This document shows, piece after piece, positions 44,619 through 56,700 of a stretch of 64,000 nt of DNA (position 1 is the stretch's first letter; each line of letters begins with the position of its first letter). The stretch spans positions 30,708 through 94,707 of the forward strand of contig CAMTOQ010000006.1 of NCBI GenBank assembly GCA_947074205.1. The letters run 5' to 3'. The DNA is from an uncultured Bacteroides sp. (lineage in GTDB: Bacteria > Bacteroidota > Bacteroidia > Bacteroidales > Bacteroidaceae). The position numbers and the translations under genes were made by a program. The notes beneath the pieces were generated by a model that had not been told where the DNA came from, ran no database searches, and worked only from the letters and a program-made list of their open reading frames with translations.

Positions 44619-47255
44619 ATGAAGAAAATCTACTATCTATTATTATTTATGCTATTTAGCCTAACCGGCTACGCTCAGTATGATTGCTCAACGGCTGTGG
44701 TCTATACACCTGGTACCGAGGAAATGCCTTTAAACTATGTTGAAGGAACAAGCACTTATTGGTTCTCTTATACTGCTTCCGAAATGAGTGCAGTGACGGT
44801 GAGTATTTGTACTAATAATGTATCATTAGATGTTTACAGCTCTTGCGAAAATAGTGAATATGTTTCTGTAACAAATTCCTATTGCGATAAGGTTAGTTAT
44901 AGTGGTCGTGTGATTACTTTCCAAATGGAAGAAGGACAAACGTACTATATAAAAGTAACCACTTATGCTTCGATTAATGAGACAATCAAAATTACATCTA
45001 TCCCTATGACACTTGGGGGGGCTTCATGTAGCGATGCAATGGTACTAGTTGATGGGATTAATATTATACCTGTCAATAGAGAAGACTATAACTATGCTAC
45101 TTGGTTGGTTTACACTCCTGAGATAACTGGGGTGTTAAAACTAACTGCAATAGATTATAATTATTTTCCTGCTTCTTACTATCATGCCAATTGTGATGAT
45201 ATATATGGAAGCTATCTATCTTCATCTGGCGCAACATTGAAGATAAATGTAGAGAAGGATGTACCTGTTTTAATTAAGATGGCTAATGGCGGTGTAATCA
45301 ATATTGATGTTAGATGCGAAGTAGCCACTGTCGGTTCTGACTGTGACATACCTATCACAGCTGTTATAGGAGAGAATACCCTTAATGGTGAAAGTGCCGG
45401 AAACCATTGGTACTCTTTCACTCCCGATTTTAGTGGTTTTGTTGAAATCAGTGCCTGTGACTTTGAGAATTATATAGATGTTGATGCTTTCTTATTTAAT
45501 AGTTGCTTTGCCGGCTATGATAAGAAGTCAACTTATTGTCCGGAAGATGGAATAGGATTTTATTTGCGCCATAAGGTTGAACAAGGCAGAGAGTATAAGG
45601 TAAACATTATGACTCAGGCTGAAGTAGATAACTTTAATTTCACTATCGCTCGCTCTGCAGCTTTGATAGGTGAAGAGTGTAACTCTGCATTGGCTATGAC
45701 TCAAGGCTTAAACACGCATCCAGGTACCACAGAATATTGGTATGAGTATGTTGCGACAGGAAACAAATATCTTGAGATTTCAAGTTGTGGCAATAGTGAT
45801 GCTGCTGGTTATTTTACAATCTATACTAACTGCAACAATTGGGTGGCCTCAAGCACTAGTTGTCAGTCTGGTGGCTCTTACGCTAAATTTCTAGTGTTGG
45901 AAGGTCAATCTTATTATATCAAATGGACACTTTACAGTGAGGTTTCTAGTTTCGAGTTTACTGCAAACGAAATTGAAATAATGCCAGGCGATGTATGCGA
46001 TAACCCCATCGTAGCCGAATATGGTGAAAATACTATAGAAGCTGCATCAGTATCTCGTAATACCTTCTTCGAATATAATGCAGCTAACGATGGATGGTTG
46101 TCAGTTTCTATTTGCGATAGCAGATGGTATGGTGGTTCTATTGCAGTTCGCAGTACTTGTACTTCTATTGGAATTTCTTCGCAGTTTACTACATGTTCGT
46201 CAGGCACCGGGGCTGTTTATAGATTCCCTGTGAGCAAGGGTGAGAACTATATTATCGATATTTATAATACTAGTATTTTTGATTCTCCTATTTCGTTCAC
46301 TATTACTGAAGAACAATTTGAAGACGGTGATATATGCGAAAATGCAATTTTGGTTGATGATATAACAAAAGATATCGCTCTTGACAAGACACAAGGAGAG
46401 ATATGGTATAGATTCCGTACAACCACAAAAGGTTATTACACCATTAGTAGTAATACTTTGCCAAGTAGCGGCAGTGGATCATCTATTCTAGTGAAGAAAG
46501 GCGATTGTGACGGTGAATCAACCTATGCTTACTATGATTATACCATCAATACCTTTGCTGCATCTATGATTGTTCCAGCAGATACTGATGTGTTGGTTTG
46601 TGTAAAACTCTATTCACAAACTTCGGGCGTAACATGGAAAGTGGACTCTAGAGACGTTGTTGATGGTGAAAGCTGCGGTCAACCTATCTATATTTCAGAG
46701 TCATTCGATACACCTAATATGACGGGTGATATGATATGGTATGCTTATACAGCGCCTTCTAATGGCAACTTAACTGTAGGTACATGTGGTACTAATATTA
46801 CAGCTAGAATGGAATTCTATGATTCTTGTGATTCTTACTTGTTAGCCGCAACACAAAGCTGTAGCGATTATTCGGGCAGCTACTTAGAATGGAGTGTTGA
46901 AAGTGGTAAAACTTACTATTTGTGTTTGAAGTCAATCTACGGTGTAGTTCCGGTGAATATGACTTTCGAAAGTACTGACACTGGTATTGAGCAAGCTATT
47001 AATCCAGATAGATTGTTGATTGAACCTAATCCAAACGATGGTTATTTCAGAGTACACCTAGACAATTTTGCAGAGAATCAATCTGTGATGATGGATATTG
47101 TGAATATGCAGGGACAGCTTGTTTATCGCCAAAATGTGCAACAAGGTACTCTTGTTTATGTAGTTGATAAACGTGGTTTGCCAACCGGTATCTACAATTT
47201 GATTCTTACGGGTGATAATAACAAAGTGGTAAAGAAATTTATTGTTGTTGATTAA
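44619..47255 (+). CDS. Large secreted beta-repeat protein with T9SS sorting domain
   Basis: An 878-residue protein with a signal peptide (cleavage near GYAQ-Y) and about six or seven related beta-sandwich repeats of roughly 110-120 residues. The repeats are marked by C-(S/D/E)-x-(A/P) starts, a W/Y-(Y/F)-x-Y/F-T strand and V-S-(I/A)-C motifs with paired cysteines. The C-terminal 80 residues form a type A T9SS sorting domain (IEPNPNDGYFRV, MQGQLVY, LPTGIYNLIL, VKKFIVVD). It should cross the outer membrane through T9SS and be anchored or released. No enzymatic motif is seen; adhesion or substrate binding is likely. It is the first of three cargo genes in a row. Confidence 0.8.
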   Translation: MKKIYYLLLFMLFSLTGYAQYDCSTAVVYTPGTEEMPLNYVEGTSTYWFSYTASEMSAVTVSICTNNVSLDVYSSCENSEYVSVTNSYCDKVSYSGRVITFQMEEGQTYYIKVTTYASINETIKITSIPMTLGGASCSDAMVLVDGINIIPVNREDYNYATWLVYTPEITGVLKLTAIDYNYFPASYYHANCDDIYGSYLSSSGATLKINVEKDVPVLIKMANGGVINIDVRCEVATVGSDCDIPITAVIGENTLNGESAGNHWYSFTPDFSGFVEISACDFENYIDVDAFLFNSCFAGYDKKSTYCPEDGIGFYLRHKVEQGREYKVNIMTQAEVDNFNFTIARSAALIGEECNSALAMTQGLNTHPGTTEYWYEYVATGNKYLEISSCGNSDAAGYFTIYTNCNNWVASSTSCQSGGSYAKFLVLEGQSYYIKWTLYSEVSSFEFTANEIEIMPGDVCDNPIVAEYGENTIEAASVSRNTFFEYNAANDGWLSVSICDSRWYGGSIAVRSTCTSIGISSQFTTCSSGTGAVYRFPVSKGENYIIDIYNTSIFDSPISFTITEEQFEDGDICENAILVDDITKDIALDKTQGEIWYRFRTTTKGYYTISSNTLPSSGSGSSILVKKGDCDGESTYAYYDYTINTFAASMIVPADTDVLVCVKLYSQTSGVTWKVDSRDVVDGESCGQPIYISESFDTPNMTGDMIWYAYTAPSNGNLTVGTCGTNITARMEFYDSCDSYLLAATQSCSDYSGSYLEWSVESGKTYYLCLKSIYGVVPVNMTFESTDTGIEQAINPDRLLIEPNPNDGYFRVHLDNFAENQSVMMDIVNMQGQLVYRQNVQQGTLVYVVDKRGLPTGIYNLILTGDNNKVVKKFIVVD

Positions 47256-47288
47256 ACGTATAAGATTCATTGATAATATATGATGATT

Positions 47289-47320
47289 ATCTTGATTGCC
47301 AATTGATAGGCAATCAAGGT
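47289..47320 (+). terminator. Hairpin after the first cargo gene
   Basis: CTTGATTGCC (47291-47300) pairs perfectly with GGCAATCAAG (47309-47318) around an 8-base loop. No T-run follows, so it may be a weak terminator or an mRNA-stabilising hairpin. Confidence 0.55.
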
Positions 47321-47404
47321 AACGTCTATGTTTGTCATCTAACCGAAATGATAAAATGGGACTAAACCTAAATCATTTTTCCGTTAAATATTTAAATCAA
47401 GAAT

Positions 47405-50400
47405 ATGATCAAACTAAAGACTGTTTTGCTTTTACTATTCTGCTTATGCTTCTGCTCTACACAGGTGTTTGCAGTAAAAGCGACCTCTAAGATAATTAAA
47501 ATGAGTCAACCCGATGGGACCACGGTATTGGTTCGTTTGCACGGGGACGAGAATGGAAGTTACACAACCACAACGGATGGGTATTTAGTAACAAAAGATA
47601 AGGACGGCTATCTGAAATACGCTATTGTGAATAAGGATAATCAGCTTGAGGTCGTTAACATCATAGCACGAAATAAGGACGAACGTGATGAGGATGAACG
47701 TAAGTTTCTGTCTTCCCCTAAAATGCAGAATCCAAACAAAAGTAATCTACTTATGGGTAATACAAAAAAACGTATAGCCAATAATGTAAAAGAACATGCG
47801 ATTCTGAACTACCAAACAAAGAATTTGACGAGAGCTGTAAATGAAGAATTTAATCCAAGATATTTAGTATTGCTTGTCAATTTCAAAGATATAAAGTTTA
47901 CTTACACAACCGACGATTTTGCTGCATGGCTAAACGAGCCCGGAAATACACGATATGGTGCAACAGGAAGTGTAAAAGACTATTTCATAGACAATTCGGA
48001 TAACTCATTCTCTCCCGACTTTGATGTGGTAGGTCCTATTGAACTCTCTTTTCCAGCATTCGTCTATGGGATGAATAGTTTTGGATCGGGCAGCGATATG
48101 GGGGCTGAGCAGATGATTTATGAAGCTTGTTTGAAGGCTTACGAGCAGTTTGGTGTTGACTTGAGCAAATATGACAATACTGGCAATGGTATCGTTGATA
48201 ACATTAACGTGATATTTGCGGGATATAGCGAAGCAACCACAGCTGACCCCAACCTTATTTGGCCGCACTCCTACTATTTGCTCGATCAACCAAAGTTTGG
48301 GGAAACAATGGTTTATAACTATACTTGCTCGGCTGAGTTCTCTGGTGATTCGGGTGAAAATATGGATGGTATAGGTACCTTTACACATGAGTTTTTGCAC
48401 TTCTTGGGTTTAAAAGACTTATATGATACCGATAGTTATGCCAATGGCCTTAGTCTAGATCCGGGCGAATATTCGGTGATGGCATCGGGTAACTATAATA
48501 ACAATAGCCACACTCCTCCAGCACTTATGGCTTATGAACGTTTTATGCTTGGATGGGGCTCGCCTATAAAAATATTGAATGATCCAGAGGATATTGTTTT
48601 GGATGATATTTCGACCAACTCGTTTTATGCTATTAATGCTAGACCCGAACTGACAGATCCTTCTACCCAGGGCATGGAGTGGTTTTTTATAGAGAATCGT
48701 CAACGTACAGGTTGGAACGAATATATACCGGCCTCTGGTATGATGATTACTCATTGGGATTTTACTTTAGATTATGGAGTTGATTTCTGGGCATACAATG
48801 CGGTTAACAACTATTCTAAGCATCGTTGTATTTATATTAAGTGTGCCGACAATGTTGATGATGTTTTAAGCCGTAATGGTGATACTTATCCTGGAAGAAG
48901 CGGAAATACAGAATTCACCTCATCATCCTTTCCTGCAGCTACTGCCTGGAATGGAGTAGGTGTAAATGTACCTCTTACAAATATCCGCGAAGAGAATGGA
49001 AAGGTATTGTTTCAGGTGAGTGGGGGTAAATCGAAGATCTCCGAAATAAAAACAAACATACCTACTAACGTTACCGATCAGTCTGCCACATTGGTAGCCA
49101 GTATCGTATATGCTGCTGATGCAATTCAATCCTCCGGTTTCTGTCTAAGAAGTGATGGCGGTGTTCCAACAATAGACGACAACGCAATAAGAGTTGCCGC
49201 TGAGTCGAATCTTATGAGTTATGATATTTCGGGTTTGAAAGCTGCTACACACTACCGTGTCCGTTCGTTTATGGAGCTAACCAATGGAGATGTTGTTTAT
49301 GGTGCATCGCTACCTTTTATTACAGAATGTGAGTGCAAAACGGCGCCTTATGTTGATGATTTTATCTCTTGGACTGACGGCTTTCTTGACTGTTGGAGCA
49401 TTATAGATGCTAATAAAGATGCTACGACTTGGGTCTATGATAAATTCTCGCAAGCCATTTTGTATCAGTATGACTACTGGAACAATGCCAACGACTGGTT
49501 GATATCTCCTAAGATTAGAGTACCCGATAATGGACATCTGTTTTTTACACGCGCCATTATGGACGTGGGTACTACAGAGAAACTCGATATAATGATCTCT
49601 ACTAAATCGAGAGAGATGAATGATTTCTATGTGATAGAGCGATTTAATTTTGCTGACAATAATAATATGTTAGTCTTTGAGGAGGTCGATCTTTCTGCAT
49701 TTGTTGGGCAAGAAATCTATATTGCCTTCGTTTGTCGCTCAGAGAAGTTGCAGGCCGCTCTATGGTTGCAGAATGTCTACGTCACTTCAAAACTAGATGC
49801 TCCCGAGTTGATAAAGTTTGAATTAGGCGATAAAACTTTGCTTGGACAAAAGGTCGATTTGGAGTGGTTGCCTGTAGCCGATGCAAAGAAATACTATATA
49901 AACATTGATATGGTAGTTGATACATTGGTTAATGAGACAAAGTTTATGGGTCCCGATGATTTTAAAGATCATAGCAAAACTTCGGTTGAATCCGGACGAA
50001 TAGTCTTCAAGGAAAATGATACAATAGAGACAATTGATTATCCCTGTGGCATCACAAATATGATGTTTATATATACTAGCTCTGGACCGTTCGGCGAAAG
50101 TTCTATAACTATCCAAGGTACTGAAGATGGTGAGAACTGGACTCAAATAGGACCTTCGCTTAAGGTGAAAAGCACCGATCAATACGAGTGCTATTTAGAT
50201 AACTATCTGAAAGATAAGAACTACACAAAAATACGGTTTACTTGTAACTATGGTGGTCGCCAAGCAATCATTCAGTATTTAACGTTGCAGTATAATCTCG
50301 ATAGAGTGGAAACTCCTTATGCTGGCACCTCTGTAGGCAACACAACAAAATTCAATTTTGATGCTAAACTGCTCGAAGATGGCTACACCTACCTTGGTTA

Positions 50401-50716
50401 CATCTTTGCCTCAGATGGAGTTCTTTACTATGACGCCTCTAACAAGCTTGCTATTGATTATAACAAAGCAACCTCTATTGCAAATGTAAAAGACGATAAA
50501 TCCCTTGCCATTTATACCCAAAATAACAGAGTAACAATTATTGGATTAGAAGCTGATTCAAAAATAGACTGTATTGGTTTGAATGGACAAATCATTAAAA
50601 CTGTGATAGCTACAGGCGAGGTTACTTCTTTTGATGCAGATGGCTATCAAGGAGTTATGGTTCTCAGAATTACAGGCAACGGCAAAGGCTATATCTATAA
50701 AATTCTAGTAAAATAA
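47405..50716 (+). CDS. M6-family (immune inhibitor A-like) secreted metallopeptidase with T9SS-type C-terminus
   Basis: A 1103-residue secreted protease. After the signal peptide (cleavage near VFA) comes a pro-region and then the catalytic domain with HEFLHFLGLKDLYD, an HExxHxxGxxD zinc motif (His328, Glu329, His332), and a YSVMASGNY turn, as in M6 peptidases. An FN3-like domain (about 540-645), a cleaved-adhesin/choice-of-anchor-J domain (about 646-800) and further beta domains follow. The C-terminal 75 residues look like a T9SS sorting domain ending in YKILVK. Expected targets are extracellular proteins. It is 20 bases ahead of the giant protein gene and probably co-transcribed with it. 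Confidence 0.85.
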   Translation: MIKLKTVLLLLFCLCFCSTQVFAVKATSKIIKMSQPDGTTVLVRLHGDENGSYTTTTDGYLVTKDKDGYLKYAIVNKDNQLEVVNIIARNKDERDEDERKFLSSPKMQNPNKSNLLMGNTKKRIANNVKEHAILNYQTKNLTRAVNEEFNPRYLVLLVNFKDIKFTYTTDDFAAWLNEPGNTRYGATGSVKDYFIDNSDNSFSPDFDVVGPIELSFPAFVYGMNSFGSGSDMGAEQMIYEACLKAYEQFGVDLSKYDNTGNGIVDNINVIFAGYSEATTADPNLIWPHSYYLLDQPKFGETMVYNYTCSAEFSGDSGENMDGIGTFTHEFLHFLGLKDLYDTDSYANGLSLDPGEYSVMASGNYNNNSHTPPALMAYERFMLGWGSPIKILNDPEDIVLDDISTNSFYAINARPELTDPSTQGMEWFFIENRQRTGWNEYIPASGMMITHWDFTLDYGVDFWAYNAVNNYSKHRCIYIKCADNVDDVLSRNGDTYPGRSGNTEFTSSSFPAATAWNGVGVNVPLTNIREENGKVLFQVSGGKSKISEIKTNIPTNVTDQSATLVASIVYAADAIQSSGFCLRSDGGVPTIDDNAIRVAAESNLMSYDISGLKAATHYRVRSFMELTNGDVVYGASLPFITECECKTAPYVDDFISWTDGFLDCWSIIDANKDATTWVYDKFSQAILYQYDYWNNANDWLISPKIRVPDNGHLFFTRAIMDVGTTEKLDIMISTKSREMNDFYVIERFNFADNNNMLVFEEVDLSAFVGQEIYIAFVCRSEKLQAALWLQNVYVTSKLDAPELIKFELGDKTLLGQKVDLEWLPVADAKKYYINIDMVVDTLVNETKFMGPDDFKDHSKTSVESGRIVFKENDTIETIDYPCGITNMMFIYTSSGPFGESSITIQGTEDGENWTQIGPSLKVKSTDQYECYLDNYLKDKNYTKIRFTCNYGGRQAIIQYLTLQYNLDRVETPYAGTSVGNTTKFNFDAKLLEDGYTYLGYIFASDGVLYYDASNKLAIDYNKATSIANVKDDKSLAIYTQNNRVTIIGLEADSKIDCIGLNGQIIKTVIATGEVTSFDADGYQGVMVLRITGNGKGYIYKILVK

Positions 50717-50736
50717 CACAAGTACCATTATAGAAT

Positions 50737-53700
50737 ATGAAAATCAAGAACATAAAATATTTCATCATCGCTCTAGTGGCTTTTGCTTACTGTAATGTAA
50801 GTTATGCCCAAAAGACAGATGAGAAAGTCAAACTAAAAAGACCTGTTACTGCACCGCTAGAACAGGCTAAAGTACAATTCACTCCATCTTTTAGTCTGCG
50901 CAACACAAGGTCGTCTGATACACCTTCGCCCGAATGGATTAAAGCGGATGTAAAGGATAACGAGGTGACATTAAGCTGGAAAAATCCTGAACAGATCAAC
51001 GGTATCTTTGAGGACTTCGAGGGACATGATGATTTTGTGATTAACTCTCCAGGCGATCTTGGTTGGCTTTATATTGACCAAGATCAGCAGTTCACTTATG
51101 TACCTTCTGCATGTGTATTTCCCAATATGGGACAGAAGATGGCCTATATAATCATGAATCCTTCTACTACCTCTCCGGTATGGAATAATCCGGCTATACA
51201 GGCTTATTCGGGCAATAAGTTTTTGGCAGCTTTTACGGTTGATGGTGGAAACAATGATTGGATCATTTCTAGAGAACTCAATTTTGATAAAGACTTTAAG
51301 TTTAGCTTTCAAGCTCGTACCTATCATCCATCTTATGGCATGGAGCGTGTGCGTGTGGGTTATTCTGTGACAGGAACTCAACCGTCTGACTTTATCTTCG
51401 TGAACAAAGAAGGCTACGATGAGGTGCCTTTCGATTGGACATTGATGAGCTATGACATTCCGGCCGAGGCAAAATATGTTACTATAAACTGTGTATCTTA
51501 CGAAGCCTTTGTCTTGTTGATTGATGATATTTTTATCGGTACAAACAATATTCGTCCAAATACGAGGAGCTCAGAGAATGCCTTGGTGGGGTACAACCTT
51601 TATCGTGATGGCTATTTGCTAAATACTGAACCAATCACAGACAACTCTTATAAAGATGTTGTTACCGAATATAAGGAGTACACTTATCGTGTAAAATCGG
51701 TTTATAGTGAAACTGGAGAATCGAGTGATTTTGCAGAGGTAAAAGTTGAAGTAAAAGATAAAGGGGCACTTCCTTTCTACGATAACTTTAGATCTTGGCG
51801 CTTCGAAACCAACGAGTGGACGCTTGCCGAGGGTGAGTCTTCGGCATGGTCAGTGAATTACTATGAGTTTGGATGGATGGAACCATGTGCCACATATAGA
51901 ATACTTGCTGATGGAGACTATTCTCAGTCTTTGTTAACTAGAAAACTCTACACAACCGATAAGGATAATGTGATGTTGCGCTTTAATCTTCGAAATAGAC
52001 GTATCGATGAAAGGTACCGCAACTACTTGCACATTGAGGTATCTAAAGATAAGAAAACCTGGAAGAAAGTTGATGAACTTCTCAGTCTAGACTTTTCGCC
52101 TCTGATCACCGAGTATATGCACTACGATTTAGGCGAGTTTCTTGACGATGAATCCTTCTACATCAGATTCAGAACACAAGGTGGCTATACCTACTACATC
52201 GAATATTGGTATATAGATGAAGTTAAAGTATGGAACCCGATTTGGACCAATGCTAAACTCTCAGTAAATGCTCTTGGCGCCTCACTTCCTGGCTGCGATG
52301 TTCGCTTGATAAATAGCGAAGGTATCCCTTATGATTTTGTTACTGATATGACAGGGAATCTTCTGATCGATAAAATTGAAGCAGATACATATACAGTGAT
52401 TGTTGACAAGAATGGTATGAATCGTTTTGAGGAGAAATGGACACTAACCAACGATGGCAGTAATGAGTATACTGCAAACCTTACTTCTCCTGTACTTTCG
52501 CTAGATAAGACTACGGTTTATACCGAGATAAATGCAGAATCGGAAGCAAAAGAGACGGTGACACTTAGCAACTCGGGCACGGGTTCAGTGCGTTGGAGTT
52601 TAAATCAACAACACAAAGAAAAGAGCGGCGTTATAACGAATCGCTGGGCATTTCAAGGATCGTTCCGCACATCAGGCGACTTGCAATCTGCTGTGGGCTT
52701 TGATGGCGAATTCTACTATACTGGCTCATGGTTGTTCCAAGGGGTGTTCAACAAGTACGACCGTGAAGGAAACTTGATTGAGGAGTTCCAAATTCCCGGA
52801 ATCTACACAGGTATAACAGATTTCGCTTACGATGGACAGTTCTTCTATGCTCCAAACTCTAAGAACCATATCTTTAAGATTGATATGCGCAATAAAGTTC
52901 TAGTAGATGAGATTGTGATCAAAGCCTATCCTACATTAGAAATTAACCATTGTGCCTACGACTCACGAAATGATGGCTCGTTGTGGATTGGTAGTTACGA
53001 CAATGTATGTAGAGTGAACATGGAAGGCGAAGTTCTAGGTGTAGCTCTTCGTACGATTGACTCAGGAACGAGTAGTAGAATTTTTATAGAAGGTTCTGCT
53101 TTTGATAATATAACGCCTGGAGGGCCATATCTATGGTTAGCAACTTCTATGAACAATAACACTTCTGGCAATACGTATGATGGAGTAACCCTTTGCCAGT
53201 TCAGCCTAAATAGGATGCAGTTGACTAATGTGAACTATTTTGTAGGTGATATCCCCGGATATATTAATGGCTCGGAAACAGCAGGATCTGTTTATGCAAC
53301 TTCGCTTTCTACCACTTTTGATGTAGAAGATGGTACTTATTCACTGATTGGATCGTTGAGCAACTCGCCATCTACTATATACAAACTTAAGCTTTGCGAT
53401 TTGCCTTCTTGGTTGTCTTATTCTCCCAAACAAGGAACACTACCAGCCAATGGAAGTCAAGAAATTGAGCTTACTGTAAATAGTATTGCCGGCATGTTGG
53501 ACGAGACATACAACACAACGCTATCATTCAACAACTTCCCCTTTAGTGCAGTTAGCGATATCGATGTCAGCTATAAAGTTACCGGTAAGGCTTTGTATGC
53601 ACGCCCGGTCAATGTAGCTGTATCAAATGCAGGGAAAGAGTCTATCAATGTATCTTGGCAGGAAGGCGATGGTGCCAACACACCAACTGGCTATAATGTA

Positions 53701-56700
53701 TATCGCGATGGTGTGATTGTCAATAAACAACCTATCCTAGAGACATCTTTTGTGGATACCGATTTGTTAAGAGGTAACTACGACTATACCGTGACTGCTC
53801 TCTATGGTGATGTGGTTTCTCAACCATCCGAGATGGCGTCAGGTTTTGTTAAGTTTGGGATACCTTGTTATCCTCCAATCGACCTCACTGCGCAAGTAGC
53901 TATGAATAAGAATGTGAGCTTAGCATGGATTTCGCCCGAAGAAGTAGGTAATGTAGAAAAGGTTTTGCGTTGGGACAATGGTGAATGCACTAACTCAATG
54001 GGATTCTTCGAAGGAGGTACATTCTTCATAGGCTCTCTATGGGAACATGAAGATTTGATTAACTACCGAGGAATGAAGATTGCAGAGGTAGAGATGATTG
54101 TTAACGACTTCGTAGAAGCCTTGGTTTTATGTATTTTCAGAGATGGTGAGCAAATCTATATTCAGGGTGTGCCAGCAAGCGATATTGTATATGGTTCTCC
54201 TGTGAAGGTGATACTTCAAGAACCTATAACAATAGAACTGGGATACTCTTACACCATTGCCTTTCGTGTGACTCATGCCGAAAGAAAGTCTCCTGTGGGA
54301 ATGGACAATAGCCCAACGGTTGAAGGTAAGGGCAACTTGATGTCGAATGATGGAAAGACATGGAACTCGCTCACTAGAATGGGGGGCAATGCAGGAAACT
54401 TCAATATATCCTATTTGGTAGTGCCTTCGGATGAGACAGAAAACACAATTCAAACAATGTCTGCTAAAACAGGAACTTATAAGCTCTTATTGGATGACCG
54501 TGTTGAGATGCCTATCGTGCAGACTCCGGTATCTACACCTATTGTAAGCTTGATGAGCTCATCGGACTTTGTTTTCCAAGGATATAACGTGTATCGCAAT
54601 AAGGAGAAAATCAACGCCACAATGGTAGCTGAACCTTATTATACAGATGTTTGTACAGCCGCTGGAGATTACACTTATAACGTTACGGCTGTCTACTCTA
54701 AGGGTGAGTCACTTTTTGGCAATGATGCCTCCGTAGCTATTAAGTCTCTTGGTAATTACTATGCTCCTTATGGTGTTAGACCTAGTGTGGAACTGAATCG
54801 CAAGATCACTCTTGACTGGGGTTATCCAACTAGCGAAAAGCCGGTGTTGGGCGAATATCTGCCTACTAATGTTGCTTCTCCAGTATCTTACCCTTCATAT
54901 ATAAACTCTTGGAATGCCTCAATAAGCGGTGAAACCGGTGTTGCCTCTGATGGGAAATACCTCTACACCTCTGTTTGGAACATCAATGGTCTGTTTAACA
55001 AATACACACTTGAAGGTCGATTTGTTGAGAACTTTACCATTGATGGGGTTGATGCGCTTAGAAACCTTACTTGTGATGGCACATATTTCTACGGTGGGGC
55101 TAACGGAAGTACAGTCTTTAAACTAGACTTTGAAAAGAGAGAGTTGATTGCTACTTTTAGTGTTTCCGAAATAGTTCGTCACTGTACCTATATACCCGAC
55201 TTAAACGAAGGAAAAGGTGGTTTTGAAGTGGGCGACTGGGATACAAGTATATATACAACAATGAGTGGTGCTAAAATAGGCAACGGCCCAACTCTAAAAG
55301 GTGCTTTTGGTACAGCGTACCACAATGGTTATATCTATGCATTTGAACAAGGCACAGAAAACCATCATACTATCGGCATCTACGATTATGAAACATACGC
55401 TAGAGTAGGAGAAATCAACCCCGATTATTATGAAGGGCTGAATATCACTTCGGGTATGCTAGCCGGTGGTCTATCATCGTTCCAAACGGCTGATGGAGTA
55501 ACGGTGATGGCAGCTACATTCCAAGATGCACAAATAAATAAGTTGGTGCTATTCGAACTTGAGGGCGTACTTGGCGTTGAGGGCTATAACATCTATTGTA
55601 ACGATGAGAAGATTAATGATAATCTTGTCACTGAACGAAAATTCGTGGACTATCAGTACTCACCCGGACAATATGCATATCAGGTTGAAACGGTATATAT
55701 TGATGGTATGGTTTCTCCAAAATCGGATGCACGCATTGTCGAAATCATCGAGAATGGTACTTGTAAATCTTCCGATCCGGTTAAGGTTATCCAATCTGTA
55801 TCCGGCCACAATCTACTCCTTTCGTTTGTGAACCCTGATGCTGAAGAAGTAGACCTATACGAAAACGCTTCACTGCTTACTCCCGGCGAGCTTTTCGCTA
55901 AGGACGGTTGGGTCAATGCAAGTGAGTCTGGAGGGGGAACATGGAAAGTAACTTCTGAGTATAGCTATCATGGAGACAACAGCTTAGTATCAGCTCCTTT
56001 TGTAGGAAAGTCCGATTGGCTGATTACTCCTAAACTTGAATATAATACAGATTTTGTCTTCTCGTTTGTAGCTCGTGTTGGCAACCAAACAGCGGGGTAT
56101 GGTAGTCTTAAAATCTATACTTCTACTGGAAGTAGTAGTTTGGTCGACTTCACTCTTAAAGAAACATTGCAGATTGAAGAGCTGTGGAACAAGTTTACCA
56201 TTAGCTTTGACAAGAACGTGAAGCATATTGCCATTGTAAATAGCAATAACGGTGATATCCCATACTTTGTAGATGCTGTATCTATTGATGAAACAGGCGA
56301 ATCTTCAATATTTGGCTACGATATCTATCGCAATGGAGAAAAAGTGAATAAGGATGTGGTGACAACCATTTCTTATCTGGATTTCAATCTTATCCCCGGC
56401 GATTACGAATACAGTGTTCAGGCTTTATATAAGGATGGCTGTATTAGCGAACTTTCAGAGCCTACTTTGTTCGAACTTAGCTACAACCTTCCACTAGCTG
56501 CTCCCGAGTCATTTACTGCTACAGTCAAAGAAGAGGGTGTTCGTCTCGATTGGTCACTTCCTGCTATTAGCGAAGCTGTTAATATAGGTTGGAGCACCGG
56601 TCGTAACTATAGTTCTGCAGGCTTGCCAAGTGGAGGTGCTTACTATGCCGGTATGCGATTTACTCCTGCTGACATGCAGACTGTAAGAAACATGTGTATT

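Noticed and set aside
44619..47255. C10/C25-type protease function for the first T9SS cargo protein
   Set aside because: No catalytic Cys/His or zinc motif is seen; the cysteines are spaced as disulfide pairs in each repeat.
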